Shown in pieces: positions 25,089-34,609 of a stretch of DNA of 45,871 nucleotides. Positions within the stretch are counted from its first letter, which is position 1. The number at the start of each line of letters is the position of its first letter. Location: NCBI GenBank assembly GCA_964448305.1, contig CAYUWB010000009.1:1-45871 (forward strand), given 5' to 3'. Below the pieces are notes generated by a model. It was not told the DNA's origin, did no database searches, and saw only the letters and a list, made by a program, of their open reading frames with translations. The translations under genes and the position numbers were made by a program. The DNA comes from Thioglobus_C sp964448305 (GTDB taxonomy: Bacteria; Pseudomonadota; Gammaproteobacteria; PS1; Pseudothioglobaceae).

Positions 25089-26370
25089 AGATTTTTAGCA
25101 TGCCTTCGGCCTTATGTTTGGTTTCTTCAAGCTCACGCTCAGCCACTGAATCAAACACAATACCGGCGCCAGCGCGTAGTGTGAGTGTATCGTCTTGCTG
25201 AGTCATAGTGCGAATCAAGATGTTAAAGTCCATCTTGCCATTGCTACTAATATAACCCAACGAGCCCGTATAAGCTTGGCGTGGCATTTGCTCTAATTCA
25301 GCAATAATCTGCATACAGCGAATCTTAGGGCAGCCCGTAATCGTGCCCCCTGGAAACAACGCCCGCACCAAGGCCTTAATGCCGGTGTTTGGTTTTAACT
25401 TGCCTTTAATATTAGAGACAATATGATGCACATAAGGATAGCTTTCTAACGTCATAATCTCATTCACATGTACTGAACCGTACTCACACACCCTGCCCAA
25501 ATCATTACGCTCCAAATCTAGCAGCATAATATGCTCAGCTTGCTCTTTAGGATGGTTAATAAGCTGCGCCTTTAAGCGCTCATCTTCTTCGCCACTGCCA
25601 CGTGGATGCGTACCAGCAATCGGGCGAGTTTCTACTTGATTGCCATCCACACTGAATAAACGCTCAGGTGAAGACGAGATGATACTAAAGTCATCAAACT
25701 GCGCTAGAGCAGAAAACGGCGCTGGATTAGAGTGCTTTAAGGCTTGATAGACTTGTACTGGTGCAACGCTAGCATCAAGCTGATACCGCCATTGACGTGA
25801 TAGATTTACCTGAAACACATCACCAGCGACAATGTAGTTACGACTACGCTTAACACCTGATAAAAACTTAGCTTCTTCTTCCCAAGACAAATCACCTTTA
25901 ATAGCAACTTCTTTAATCTCATTTAAGTGCTCGATATCCGCCAACACTTGATCAATACGCGCTTGATTATCAAACTGATCTAATAGGTAGGTTTGCTCGT
26001 CAGTATGATCAATAATAATGGCTGTTGGAATCTTGGCGGCAATTGCCACTGCTTGGTTGCTTGCATGCAAATCATCTTTTAAAACAGGCTCAATCTGCCC
26101 AATCAACTCGTATGATAAATAAACGAACCAGCCACCAGTAAAAGGCAAATCACTTTCAGTCGTTGGTGTGTCAACGCTTGATTCTAAGGTTGACAGAAAA
26201 TCAAACTCATCTAAATCATTTAAAACAATTTGCTCGGTTGGATGGGCAAACAAAATCGAATAACGATTGTCTTTGTTGTGATTAACACTTTCTAATAAAA
26301 ATGGATAACGCTTAGCGTTAAGCTGACATAAGGCATCTAGCGCAACACTAGGAATAGACAAAACTTTCAC
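25072..26370 (-). CDS. pabB: Aminodeoxychorismate synthase component I-like (PabB/TrpE family)
   Basis: Chorismate-utilising enzyme, most likely making aminodeoxychorismate for folate. 432 residues with the N-terminal RYPFLLES and LSYELIGQIEP typical of PabB, and the catalytic half with FQVNLSRQW, SSSPERLFS, PIAGTHPRG, LMLDLERNDLGR, FPGGTITGCPK and RAGAGIVFDS. Residues 250-254 are PIAGT, whereas classical PabB has a Lys (PIKGT) and TrpE has Ala, so the exact product is less certain. It is shorter than TrpE. Its 3' end overlaps nadE convergently by 17 bp; it follows cpoB with a 6-nt gap. Confidence 0.82.
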   Translation of the reverse strand: MKVLSIPSVALDALCQLNAKRYPFLLESVNHNKDNRYSILFAHPTEQIVLNDLDEFDFLSTLESSVDTPTTESDLPFTGGWFVYLSYELIGQIEPVLKDDLHASNQAVAIAAKIPTAIIIDHTDEQTYLLDQFDNQARIDQVLADIEHLNEIKEVAIKGDLSWEEEAKFLSGVKRSRNYIVAGDVFQVNLSRQWRYQLDASVAPVQVYQALKHSNPAPFSALAQFDDFSIISSSPERLFSVDGNQVETRPIAGTHPRGSGEEDERLKAQLINHPKEQAEHIMLLDLERNDLGRVCEYGSVHVNEIMTLESYPYVHHIVSNIKGKLKPNTGIKALVRALFPGGTITGCPKIRCMQIIAELEQMPRQAYTGSLGYISSNGKMDFNILIRTMTQQDDTLTLRAGAGIVFDSVAERELEETKHKAEGMLKIFKVET

Positions 26371-26376
26371 TTTGCT

Positions 26377-27090
26377 TTACTTGTCTTTATTTTTTTCAAG
26401 CTTGGTTTCAGGCTTAGCAACAGAGCTTGTTGTTTGCTCTGCTTGAATTGTTTTAAGCAATTCTTTTGCTTGAACAATAGAGCGATGATCAGGGAATTTC
26501 TTGATCATTGACTTAAGTAATTGAGTCGCTTGTTTATCTTCTTTAAGTTCATGCTCAATAATCGCAAGCTCATACAATGAATTAGAAAACTTGTGATGCA
26601 GGGCGTAGTCATGCTGAAAACCGACAAAAACTTTTTTCGCATTATGGCGATCACCCTTAGCTGCATAGGCTCTGCCTAGCCAATAAGTCGCATCAGGAAC
26701 GTAGTTGTTATCAGGGTACACATCCAAATAGTTTAAAAACAAATCAATCGCTTGGTTGTATTGGTCCGTTACCAATAAACTGCGAGCATTGGTGTAGAGT
26801 TTTTTGGCTTTTCTGTTGTCTTCTCTAACGCGCAACAAAGTTTCTTTAACCACGTTGGAAGATTTTTTGTATTCCATTAAATGGAATAATTCGGTAATTT
26901 TTTGAGTAGAAATTTTCTGTGATTCTTGTAACTCTTCAATTTGACCAACTAACTTCCGATTGGCTTTTTTTAATTTTTTTAGGTTGCTGTGATTATTTTT
27001 AACTACTTTTTCTACATTTAAGGCGAGGACGTTAAAGGGCGCTTGCATCGCAAACAACCCAATTAACACTAACCAACCTAAACGTTTCAT
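26377..27090 (-). CDS. cpoB: Cell division coordinator CpoB (YbgF)
   Basis: 237-residue periplasmic protein with a signal peptide (MKRLGWLVLIGLFAMQAPFN), a coiled-coil segment at about 30-70 and C-terminal TPRs (YNQAIDLFLNYLDVYPDN...ATYWLGRAYAAKGD). In E. coli it links PBP1B activity with the Tol-Pal machine during constriction. It sits 13 nt after pal as is usual. A charged Lys-rich tail follows the TPRs. Confidence 0.88.
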   Translation of the reverse strand: MKRLGWLVLIGLFAMQAPFNVLALNVEKVVKNNHSNLKKLKKANRKLVGQIEELQESQKISTQKITELFHLMEYKKSSNVVKETLLRVREDNRKAKKLYTNARSLLVTDQYNQAIDLFLNYLDVYPDNNYVPDATYWLGRAYAAKGDRHNAKKVFVGFQHDYALHHKFSNSLYELAIIEHELKEDKQATQLLKSMIKKFPDHRSIVQAKELLKTIQAEQTTSSVAKPETKLEKNKDK

Positions 27091-27103
27091 CTGTTTTTAG
27101 TTT

Positions 27104-27676
27104 TTATTCGTAAATAAATTCAACACGTCGATTCTTTTCCCAGCTGCTCTCATCATGCGTTTTAGCAATTGGATTTTCTTCACCAAAACTGATCACTTCA
27201 ATTCTGCCATTCATGCCGTCGTACAAGCTTAGTACTTCTTTTACAGCCAAAGCCCTATTTTCACCAAGAGCCAGATTGTATTCACGTGTACCACGCTCAT
27301 CCGCATGCCCTTCTAAACGTAATTTAACACTTGGATTGTCTCTCATGAAGTTTGCGTGTTTAATAATCTCTTGGGTGGCTTTGTCGCCAATATCAGTGCC
27401 GTCGTAGGCAAAATATAAAACAAAATTCGTATCGTTGGCTTTTAGCTCGGCCACCGCTTGTTGTTTGACGCCTGCCTGATTTGTATCGTCAGCTTTGCTA
27501 AATGGTTTGGTTAGGTCACTCCAATTAAAACTAGACTCATCGCGCACAATCGCATCAACCGCTTTGCCCTCGGCGCCTTTTTCTTCAATCACCACGGTAT
27601 TTGATTCTAAAAAACCACCCGATCCCGTACAAGCGCTCAAAATAGCAATCAATGGTAATAATGCAAGTTTTTTCAT
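27104..27676 (-). CDS. pal: Peptidoglycan-associated lipoprotein
   Basis: 190-residue outer-membrane lipoprotein. The lipobox LSAC gives Cys16 as the acylated residue; the C-terminal OmpA domain (VLYFAYDGTDIGDKATQEI, LEGHADERGTREYNLALGENRA) binds peptidoglycan. ATG at 27676 is preferred because AGGAGA precedes it and it starts a normal lipoprotein signal; 13 upstream codons would lie inside tolB. Works with TolB and CpoB in outer-membrane constriction. Confidence 0.95.
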   Translation of the reverse strand: MKKLALLPLIAILSACTGSGGFLESNTVVIEEKGAEGKAVDAIVRDESSFNWSDLTKPFSKADDTNQAGVKQQAVAELKANDTNFVLYFAYDGTDIGDKATQEIIKHANFMRDNPSVKLRLEGHADERGTREYNLALGENRALAVKEVLSLYDGMNGRIEVISFGEENPIAKTHDESSWEKNRRVEFIYE

Positions 27677-27690
27677 TTTATTCTCCTGTT

Positions 27691-28986
27691 TTATTTTTCT
27701 AAATAAGTTGACCAATTTGGCTCTCTCACTTCACCTATTTGTGAAAAAAGCTCGTAAGATCGGTTGCCCTCAACCGACACCACGGATAATAAATTTTTGT
27801 TGTCTCTATTAGTGGCAAAAATAATCATATCACCATTTGGCGAAAAGTAAGGTGACTCATCCAGTTCGTTATTAGTCATCATACTTAGATCTTTGGTTTC
27901 AATATCTAGCATAGCAATACGGTAGTCATTGTCAATTCGGTGAACCATCGCTAGGCTTTTCCCATCGGGTGAAAACACCGCTTTGGCATTGTATCGGCCT
28001 TCAAAGGTGGCTCGGTTAATCTTGCCGGTGGTTAAATTTTTAATATAAATTTGCACTTGGCCTGATCGATTAGAAGTAAAGGCAAGTCGTGTACCATCAG
28101 GTGAGTAACTGGCTTCTGTATCAATACTAGGGTTGTGTGTTAATCGAGTTAACTTCTTATCTTCTAAATTATAAGAATAGATGTCTTTGTTACCATTTTT
28201 AGATAAAGTCAACACCAAACTTTTGCCATTCGGATGCCAGCTTGGTGCCGAGGCAATACCATCAAAACGGGGTAGTTTTTCAATTTTACGACGCGTATAT
28301 GGATACCAAATAAACACCTCTGATCGGCCGTTTTCAAAAGAAACGTAGGCGATTTTCTTGTGTTCGTATTTTCGATTAGGCGACCAAACAGGTGATAATA
28401 TCGGGGTTTTAAGCTTGATACGGCTCTTCACATTCATCGCATCAGAATCAGAAATATTCAATCGATATTCTTTGTTGCCTTTGGCATCGGTAGTCACCGT
28501 AACATAAGTCAGCAAAGTGTTAAACGAGCCGCTTTCACCTAGCAACGCCTCATAAATATGGTCACTCAATTGGTGTGCTACTTTTCTAAAACCACTCACA
28601 TGCACCCGTGTGGTTTTGGTAAATAATTGCTTGTTGCTATAAACATCAAACAAACTCACGCTCAACTTGTAAATCTTATCGCTCTGTTGCTCGATACTGC
28701 CGCTAACCACAGCCTCAATATTTTGACGCTTCCAGTGTTGTGCATCAACATTTTGATCAATAATAGCGTCTGGAATCACCACGTTAAAACGCCCTGACCG
28801 CTCTAAATTGGCCTGAATAATGTTAGAGATGTCTTTATCTTGTGCGTTCTTGCCAGTTAGCTCAAAGTGGCTAACAATAATAGGAAAGGCGTTTTCATCC
28901 TTTTTAACGACGGTAACTTCTAATATTGCCTGAGCAGTGCTCAAACTCAAAATAACAAATACAACAAACCCTTTAATTAATTTCAT
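27691..28986 (-). CDS. tolB: Tol-Pal system beta-propeller protein TolB
   Basis: 431-residue periplasmic protein: signal peptide ending near STAQA, an N-terminal domain with FELTG and ANLERSGRF, then a beta-propeller of WSPN/SYSPDGTRLAFTSNRSG repeats. It links Pal to TolA. Here it starts the tolB-pal-cpoB run directly after iscX (ATGA overlap); tolQ, tolR and tolA are not upstream as they would be in E. coli. Confidence 0.95.
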   Translation of the reverse strand: MKLIKGFVVFVILSLSTAQAILEVTVVKKDENAFPIIVSHFELTGKNAQDKDISNIIQANLERSGRFNVVIPDAIIDQNVDAQHWKRQNIEAVVSGSIEQQSDKIYKLSVSLFDVYSNKQLFTKTTRVHVSGFRKVAHQLSDHIYEALLGESGSFNTLLTYVTVTTDAKGNKEYRLNISDSDAMNVKSRIKLKTPILSPVWSPNRKYEHKKIAYVSFENGRSEVFIWYPYTRRKIEKLPRFDGIASAPSWHPNGKSLVLTLSKNGNKDIYSYNLEDKKLTRLTHNPSIDTEASYSPDGTRLAFTSNRSGQVQIYIKNLTTGKINRATFEGRYNAKAVFSPDGKSLAMVHRIDNDYRIAMLDIETKDLSMMTNNELDESPYFSPNGDMIIFATNRDNKNLLSVVSVEGNRSYELFSQIGEVREPNWSTYLEK

Positions 28987-29177
28987 TCTTTTTCTTCAAG
29001 CCAGTTCATTTGAATCGCTTCAAGGATTTTTTCGCCTGATTTGCCTTCTTCATCGTCAAACTCTTCTAATGCGATTACCATTTGCCTCAAATCGACAAAA
29101 TTAACAAAAGTTGGGTCAAAGTCAGGGTGCGCTTCGTCTAGTGCAATCGCAATATCGAGAGAGTCGGTCCATTTCAT
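28983..29177 (-). CDS. iscX: IscX (YfhJ)
   Basis: 64-residue acidic protein KWTDSLDIAIALDEAHPDFDP...FVDLRQMVIALEEFDD...EKILEAIQMNWLEE, nearly full-length similar to E. coli IscX. It binds IscS and iron and tunes iron-sulfur cluster assembly. Usually last in the isc operon after fdx; here it stands alone in front of tolB, sharing an ATGA junction. Confidence 0.93.
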   Translation of the reverse strand: MKWTDSLDIAIALDEAHPDFDPTFVNFVDLRQMVIALEEFDDEEGKSGEKILEAIQMNWLEEKE

Positions 29178-29319
29178 ATTAATACCTTAGAAAATAAACA
29201 AAAAAAAGATAGGCTTAATTTTAATCAAAAATTGGGCTTACTAACGGTGAAAATTCATCGGTTTTTTAAAGGTCTTTGTATGGGTGTGTATGATTAGCAA
29301 AATTCTAGATTGTGTTTGT

Positions 29320-31419
29320 TTATGTCCGTGCAACCGAGTGTACAAATTCTAGGCTTTTTATGGCGTATAGTGCTTCATCTAACTTGTCAGAATTTGCCAC
29401 ACTAATGACTAAATTAAGCGCCTTCATTGAATGATCTCGCTCCTCTACTTCTAAGTGTTCAATATTAACGCCAATTTTAGCAATCACATTGGCAATAGAG
29501 GCCAGCATGCCACGACGATTTTCTACTTGTACTCGAATCAATACTTCAAATTCTTCATTTTCATCTGCGTTCCAATCTATCTCTAGCCATTGTTCATTTT
29601 TCTGCTTAGCATGAAGCAAATTACCACAATCAAATCGATGCATAACCAAGCCTTTAGTCGTGGTTAATATGCCTGCTACTTTATCGCCTGGAATTGGGTA
29701 ACAACAACGTGCAAAACTAATTGCCTTACCTTGAGTTTGTGTAATACCAATATTTTTAATCACACAATGATCGCCATCGCATTGAAGTTTGTTTAACACC
29801 ACAGATACCATGGCCTCAGACAGGCCGATTTTCATATACAAATCTTCTTTAGAGTCACACTTAAAATCTTGCAAGCAGGCTTGCCAGCTTTCTTCACTAA
29901 TTGGCTCGCCACCACCCTGATACTCTAAAGCATTGTTTAATAAGTATTCACCCAGTTGGATCAACTCAGAAGCAGACTCTTCTTTTAATTTGGCTTTAAT
30001 GGAAGCTTTGGCTTTAGCGGTAATGGCTATTTGTAGCCAAGTTGGATGCGGTTTGGCTTTTTTATTGGTAATAATTTCAATGGTCTGTCCTGACTTTAAC
30101 TTAGCTGTAATCGAAGCGTTAACTTGATCCACCTTGGCTTTTATCGTCTGATTACCCACATTAGTATGAATTGCATAGGCGAAATCCAGCACGGTTGATT
30201 TATAAGGCAATTGAATAATCTCACCCTTAGGGGTAAAGACAAACACTTCTGAGGGGAATAAATCAGTCTTAGTCTCTTCTAAAAATTCAACCGAAGTACC
30301 TGAGTTTTGTTGGATTTCTAACAACGAACCCAACCAATTACTCGCCAATTCTGCAGGGTTACTCGTATCGCTCTTATAATGCCAATGTGCGGCAATACCG
30401 TATTCAGAAACAAAATGCATGTCTTCTGATCGAATCTGTACTTCAATAAAGATTTTATTAGGCCCAAACAACACCGTGTGTAACGACTGATAACCATTTG
30501 ACTTAGGCAAGGCCACATAGTCTTTGAATTTGCCCGGCAAAGGCTTATACAAATTATGAATAATACCTAACGCCTGATAGCACTGCGACACGTCATCTAC
30601 AATCACTCTAAAAGCATACATGTCAAGCACTTGAGAGAATTTCAACTGCTTAATTTTCATCTTTTTATAAATACTACAAGGCTGTTTTTGACGCCCGGTA
30701 ATTTTTACTTTATCTAAGCCTTCTTGGTTTAATCGATTTTCAATCTCGCCTTGAATGTGCTTGATAATCTTTTTACGATTGCCACATTGTTTTTTAATCT
30801 GGTGCGTTAATACTTTATAACGATATGGGCTAATAATTTCAAAACACAAATTGTCTAACTCAACCCTGATACTGTTTAAACCCAGTCGGCGTGCAATAGG
30901 CGCATGGATCTCGGCCGTTTCTTTGGCAATTCTTAATTGTTTTTCACGACTCATTGATTTGAGTGTGCGCATGTTGTGTAAGCGATCAGCAAGCTTGATC
31001 ATCATCACTCGCATATCTGTACTCATGGCTAAAAACAGCTTTCTAAAGTTTTGCGCTTGTTGGTCAATATTTGAGTGAAACTCTAAGCCTGTCAGCTTTG
31101 AAACCCCTTGCACAATATGTGCAACTTCCTCACCAAAATCACTAACAATATCTTCGTGTGTTAAAGAGGTGTCTTCAATACAATCGTGCAACAATGCTGC
31201 AACAATACAAGGATAATCCAGTTTTAGCTCAGCCAAAATCATCGCCACATTAATTGGATGGAACACATAAGCCTCGCCCGAGCGACGATACTGTCCATCA
31301 TGTGCAGTAGCCGCTACAATATAAGCTTGATAAACACCCTCAACATGCTCTTTTGGCATATAGGTATCTAACACCTCACATAGGTCACTAATTAGAATTC
31401 TTTTTTCAAATAAACTCAT
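29320..31419 (-). CDS. spoT: Bifunctional (p)ppGpp synthetase/hydrolase
   Basis: 699 residues with SpoT layout: HD hydrolase domain (H54 in YVFHPINVA, H78-D79 in ALLHDCIEDT), synthetase domain (YAFRVIVDD, GKFKDYVALPKSNGYQSLHT, EVQIRSEDMH), TGS (PKGEIIQLPYKSTVLDFAYAIHT) and a C-terminal ACT domain. An intact HD motif argues for hydrolase activity, so SpoT rather than RelA. It controls the stringent response. Separated from iscX by 142 bases, monocistronic by appearance. Confidence 0.95.
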   Translation of the reverse strand: MSLFEKRILISDLCEVLDTYMPKEHVEGVYQAYIVAATAHDGQYRRSGEAYVFHPINVAMILAELKLDYPCIVAALLHDCIEDTSLTHEDIVSDFGEEVAHIVQGVSKLTGLEFHSNIDQQAQNFRKLFLAMSTDMRVMMIKLADRLHNMRTLKSMSREKQLRIAKETAEIHAPIARRLGLNSIRVELDNLCFEIISPYRYKVLTHQIKKQCGNRKKIIKHIQGEIENRLNQEGLDKVKITGRQKQPCSIYKKMKIKQLKFSQVLDMYAFRVIVDDVSQCYQALGIIHNLYKPLPGKFKDYVALPKSNGYQSLHTVLFGPNKIFIEVQIRSEDMHFVSEYGIAAHWHYKSDTSNPAELASNWLGSLLEIQQNSGTSVEFLEETKTDLFPSEVFVFTPKGEIIQLPYKSTVLDFAYAIHTNVGNQTIKAKVDQVNASITAKLKSGQTIEIITNKKAKPHPTWLQIAITAKAKASIKAKLKEESASELIQLGEYLLNNALEYQGGGEPISEESWQACLQDFKCDSKEDLYMKIGLSEAMVSVVLNKLQCDGDHCVIKNIGITQTQGKAISFARCCYPIPGDKVAGILTTTKGLVMHRFDCGNLLHAKQKNEQWLEIDWNADENEEFEVLIRVQVENRRGMLASIANVIAKIGVNIEHLEVEERDHSMKALNLVISVANSDKLDEALYAIKSLEFVHSVART

Positions 31420-31521
31420 GCAAAAAATATAGGTCTAAAATATGGATAAATCTTTGCCATTATAATACAATCACCTCAGTATAATGCTTATACATATTTG
31501 TAATATTACCTTCACTTATTC

Positions 31522-32298
31522 ATGAAACCTGCAGTCAAACTAATCCTAATCCTTCCATTATTAACACTACTATTAAGCGGTTGTTTCTGGGAAGAAGAAA
31601 CCAAAAGAGAGTCTATTACCAAAGGCTGGTCACCAAAAACATTTTTTGAACAAGCCAAAGAGCAAATCAGCGCTGGCTCTATGGATCAAGGTATTGAGCT
31701 TTACGAACAATTACAGGCAGCTTACCCAGGCTCAAAATACGCCCTACAATCCAAGCTAGAAATCGCCTACGCACTTTACAAAAGCGAAGATTACGACCAA
31801 GCCATTGATCGCCTAAACGGCTACATCAAACTTTATCCAGATCATTTTTCTACCCCATACGCCTACTACTTACGCGGTGTCATCTCAGAAGACAAGTCTC
31901 GCTCAATCTTAGACGACTACATTACTGACAACGCCCAGCGTGATGTTAATTCAGTACGCGATGCCTTTAACTACTACCTCGCTTTAATTGAAAAATTCCC
32001 AAAAACTGAATACGCAAGCGAAGCCAAATCTCGCCTAATTGTGCTTAGAAACATCCTATCTAGACACGAACTTTTTGTGGCTATTTTCTACACCAAAAAA
32101 GGCGCTAATATCGCTGCTATTAATCGCACCAAATACATTATTGAAAAATACCCAAACACACCATCAGTGCCCGCAGCACTACACCTAATGGCACATAACT
32201 ATGATGCTATCAGTGCTGACACACTGGCTAAAGATGCGCGTCGTGTACTTAAAAAGAGCTACCCACTCTACACACCACATTACACTTTAGAAGACTAA
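31522..32298 (+). CDS. bamD: Outer membrane assembly lipoprotein BamD
   Basis: 258 residues with lipobox LLSGC (Cys21), then five TPR-like repeats (FEQAKEQISAGSMDQGIELYEQL, YDQAIDRLNGYIKLYPDH, AFNYYLALIEKFPKTEYASEA). Essential partner of BamA in inserting beta-barrel proteins. Followed 13 nt later by the MFS gene in the same direction. Confidence 0.93.
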   Translation: MKPAVKLILILPLLTLLLSGCFWEEETKRESITKGWSPKTFFEQAKEQISAGSMDQGIELYEQLQAAYPGSKYALQSKLEIAYALYKSEDYDQAIDRLNGYIKLYPDHFSTPYAYYLRGVISEDKSRSILDDYITDNAQRDVNSVRDAFNYYLALIEKFPKTEYASEAKSRLIVLRNILSRHELFVAIFYTKKGANIAAINRTKYIIEKYPNTPSVPAALHLMAHNYDAISADTLAKDARRVLKKSYPLYTPHYTLED

Positions 32299-32311
32299 TC
32301 TACCCACATTA

Positions 32312-33481
32312 ATGAACAAACAAGAGCGTTTCTTCGCGCTTAAAATTTCATCCATTATGGCAACTCGCATGTTCGGGTTGTTTATGATCTTCCCGGTCTT
32401 TTCGGTTTACGCCACCCAATACTCAAATACCACACCCTACTTAATCGGCTTAGCGATTGGCATCTACGGTCTAACCCAAGCATTACTACAAATACCGTTT
32501 AGCTACCTGTCTGACCAATTTGGTCGTAAGCCATTGTTGATATTTGGTTTAATTTTGTTTTTTATTGGTAGTGTTGTTGCGGCTAACGCAACCGATATCA
32601 TTGGCGTCGTGATCGGCAGAGCCTTACAGGGTGGTGGCGCCATCTCTGCTGTATTAATGGCCTTCTTAGCAGACTTTGTTTCTGAAGATCAGCGCTCTAA
32701 AGCTAACGCCTTTGTTGGTATGCAAATCGGCATGGCCTTTATGCTTTCATTACTCATTGGCCCGTTCATTACGGTTAATTTAGGTATTTCTGGGCTTTTC
32801 TGGGTAATTGCCGGGTTGTCTATTGTTGCACTGGGTATTGTATTCACACTGCCTCATGTCAAACCACATGCGCAATACACTTTATCAGTACCCAACATCA
32901 AGCAAGTATTAAACGCCAAATTACTCAAATTAGATTTTAGTGTCTTCACTCTGCACTTAATCCTCACTTGTGCCTTTATTGTGATGCCAAAACTACTAGT
33001 AGATAACAACATTGTTGCTACCAATTTAGAAGACAACTGGACCATGTACTTACCAGTCATGTTGGTTTCTTTTATCGGCATGTTGCCAATGATCATTTTG
33101 GCCGAAAAATACCACAAACACAAAACCATGTTACTGAGTGCTATTGGCATCATGATAATGAGTCAAATCTTGTTTTATCAAACGCCACTAACCTACACCA
33201 CTTTCTTTATTTTGCTGGCCTTGTTCTTTATTGCTTTTAACGCCATGGAGGCGATGCTACCATCGCTTATCTCTAAAACTGCAAACACCGATAAACGCGG
33301 TCTAGCAATGGGTTTGTACTCTACCTCACAGTTTTTAGGTGCATTTGTTGGCGGTGTATTTGGTGGGTGGATTTACAACACATACGATCTAAATAGTGTA
33401 TTCTTATTCACCACATTTATGGCAATAATTTGGTGGGTCGTAATACTCACCATGAAACAACAAAAACAACCGGGAGAATAA
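32312..33481 (+). CDS. MFS transporter, YajR-like
   Basis: 389 residues with about 12 transmembrane helices and the MFS motif A in YLSDQFGRKPLLIFG. Sequence order (FGLFMIFPVFSVYA, GRALQGGGAISAVLMAFLAD, AMEAMLPSLISKTA, YSTSQFLGAFVGGVFGGW) follows E. coli YajR closely, but the C-terminal YAM domain of YajR is absent. Substrate unknown. Linked to ssb 4 nt downstream, whose SD (GGGAG) lies at the end of this gene. Confidence 0.87.
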   Translation: MNKQERFFALKISSIMATRMFGLFMIFPVFSVYATQYSNTTPYLIGLAIGIYGLTQALLQIPFSYLSDQFGRKPLLIFGLILFFIGSVVAANATDIIGVVIGRALQGGGAISAVLMAFLADFVSEDQRSKANAFVGMQIGMAFMLSLLIGPFITVNLGISGLFWVIAGLSIVALGIVFTLPHVKPHAQYTLSVPNIKQVLNAKLLKLDFSVFTLHLILTCAFIVMPKLLVDNNIVATNLEDNWTMYLPVMLVSFIGMLPMIILAEKYHKHKTMLLSAIGIMIMSQILFYQTPLTYTTFFILLALFFIAFNAMEAMLPSLISKTANTDKRGLAMGLYSTSQFLGAFVGGVFGGWIYNTYDLNSVFLFTTFMAIIWWVVILTMKQQKQPGE

Positions 33482-33485
33482 CAAA

Positions 33486-33944
33486 ATGGCAGGTATTAAT
33501 AAAGTAATTTTAGTGGGTAATTTAGGTGCAAAGCCTGAGGTTAAATACGCCTCAAATGGTAACGCAATTGCCAACTTATCAGTCGCAACTTCAGAATCTT
33601 GGACTGATAAAAACACCGGTCAAAAACAAGAAAAAACAGAATGGCACCGCGTTAGTTTATTTGGCAAATTGGCAGAAATTGCAGGCCAATACCTAGACAA
33701 AGGCTCTAAAGTTTACGTTGAAGGCAAACTCCAAACCAGAAGCTACGAGCAAGACGGTGTTAAAAAATACGCAACTGATATCGTTGTGTCAGGTTTTAAC
33801 GGCACATTACAAATGCTAGATCGTCGTGACGATGCCGGCGGCGCATCAAGACCAGCTGCCACTACACCACAGGCTACAACACCTGCTCAAGACCCAATTA
33901 CGCCGGTAGATAACGCCGGTTTTGACGACGATATCCCCTTCTAA
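33486..33944 (+). CDS. ssb: Single-stranded DNA-binding protein
   Basis: 152 residues: OB fold (INKVILVGNLGAKPEVKYASNGNAIANLSVATSE, EWHRVSLFGKLAEIAGQYLDKGSKVYVEGKL), a linker rich in Ala, Thr and Pro, and the protein-interaction tip DDDIPF. Binds ssDNA in replication and repair. Strong GGGAG before the ATG, and a good terminator follows. Confidence 0.97.
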   Translation: MAGINKVILVGNLGAKPEVKYASNGNAIANLSVATSESWTDKNTGQKQEKTEWHRVSLFGKLAEIAGQYLDKGSKVYVEGKLQTRSYEQDGVKKYATDIVVSGFNGTLQMLDRRDDAGGASRPAATTPQATTPAQDPITPVDNAGFDDDIPF

Positions 33945-33964
33945 ATTCAACTAGAACACTCATT

Positions 33965-33993
33965 AAAAAGCCCGCTTCTGCGGGCTTTTTTTT
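33965..33993 (+). terminator. Intrinsic terminator after ssb
   Basis: AAAAAGCCCGC pairs with GCGGGCTTTTT around a TTCT loop and runs into eight T. It also serves in reverse orientation for the convergent toxin gene because of the A-run on the other side. Confidence 0.95.
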
Positions 33994-34007
33994 GTTGTAA
34001 CGTTTAT

Positions 34008-34283
34008 TTATTTGTACACCTTGTCATGAGTGCCAATATCAATAGGGGTAATCCTTTGATCTTCAATCATAAATTCAATGCTGATTCTATAGCTTAAATT
34101 AATTGAAATTGAATGCAGTTCTTTCAATTTGCCAACAAGTGGGTGAATTCTCAAAGATGGATGAAAAGGGTCTGCCTCCATTAACTTAATAGTTTTGGCA
34201 TATTGTTTTTTTATTTCAGGGTGTTTTTTTAAAAACTTCTTGACTCGCTTTTCATACGAAGGTGTAAAAACTAACTGATACAT
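34008..34283 (-). CDS. RelE/YafQ-superfamily toxin
   Basis: 91-residue mRNA-interferase-type toxin: YQLVFTPSYEKRVKKFLKKHP, then HPSLRIHPLVGKLKELHSISINLSYRISIEF and DIGTHDKVY at the C-terminus, typical of the YafQ/RelE branch. Predicted to cut ribosome-bound mRNA. Its ATG shares one base with the antitoxin stop (TAATG), so translation is coupled. Confidence 0.85.
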   Translation of the reverse strand: MYQLVFTPSYEKRVKKFLKKHPEIKKQYAKTIKLMEADPFHPSLRIHPLVGKLKELHSISINLSYRISIEFMIEDQRITPIDIGTHDKVYK

Positions 34284-34525
34284 TAAATTCTAGACAGATG
34301 CTCATCAGCACTCATTACCTTGCCCTTACCAGCTTTAATTTCAGCTTTTACCTCTTGTAATGCAGCTTCAAGTTCGCATTCACGTAGATAGTTGTATCTA
34401 TCAAGACTTACTGCAACGTATTTAGATTTCCCTCTAACGCTAATAATAGCCTCGTCATCATGCTTAAGCGCATCATCAATAACGCCAACACCACGAGTTT
34501 TAAGTTCATTTGCAACAATATTCAT
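34283..34525 (-). CDS. Phd/YefM-family antitoxin
   Basis: 80 residues: N-terminal MNIVANELKTRGVGVIDDALK and SVRGKSKYVAVSLDRYNYLRE, the Phd/YefM DNA-binding fold, followed by a charged helix that should wrap the toxin. Precedes the RelE/YafQ-type toxin in the same transcript. Confidence 0.82.
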   Translation of the reverse strand: MNIVANELKTRGVGVIDDALKHDDEAIISVRGKSKYVAVSLDRYNYLRECELEAALQEVKAEIKAGKGKVMSADEHLSRI

Positions 34526-34555
34526 AACAACACCTTAAATAGTACGATTAACAGT

Positions 34556-34584
34556 ATTATAACAAAAGAATAAATTTAACTCAA
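34556..34584 (-). promoter_or_regulatory. Promoter of the phd/relE-type pair
   Basis: Minus-strand TTGAGT (34579-34584) and TATAAT (34556-34561), 17 bp apart. Between the -10 and the start, imperfect inverted arms AGTAC (34541-34545) and AGTAT (34553-34557) could be an operator for the antitoxin. Confidence 0.65.
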
Positions 34585-34609
34585 ATCATATTTGCTGTTA
34601 ATACAAACA

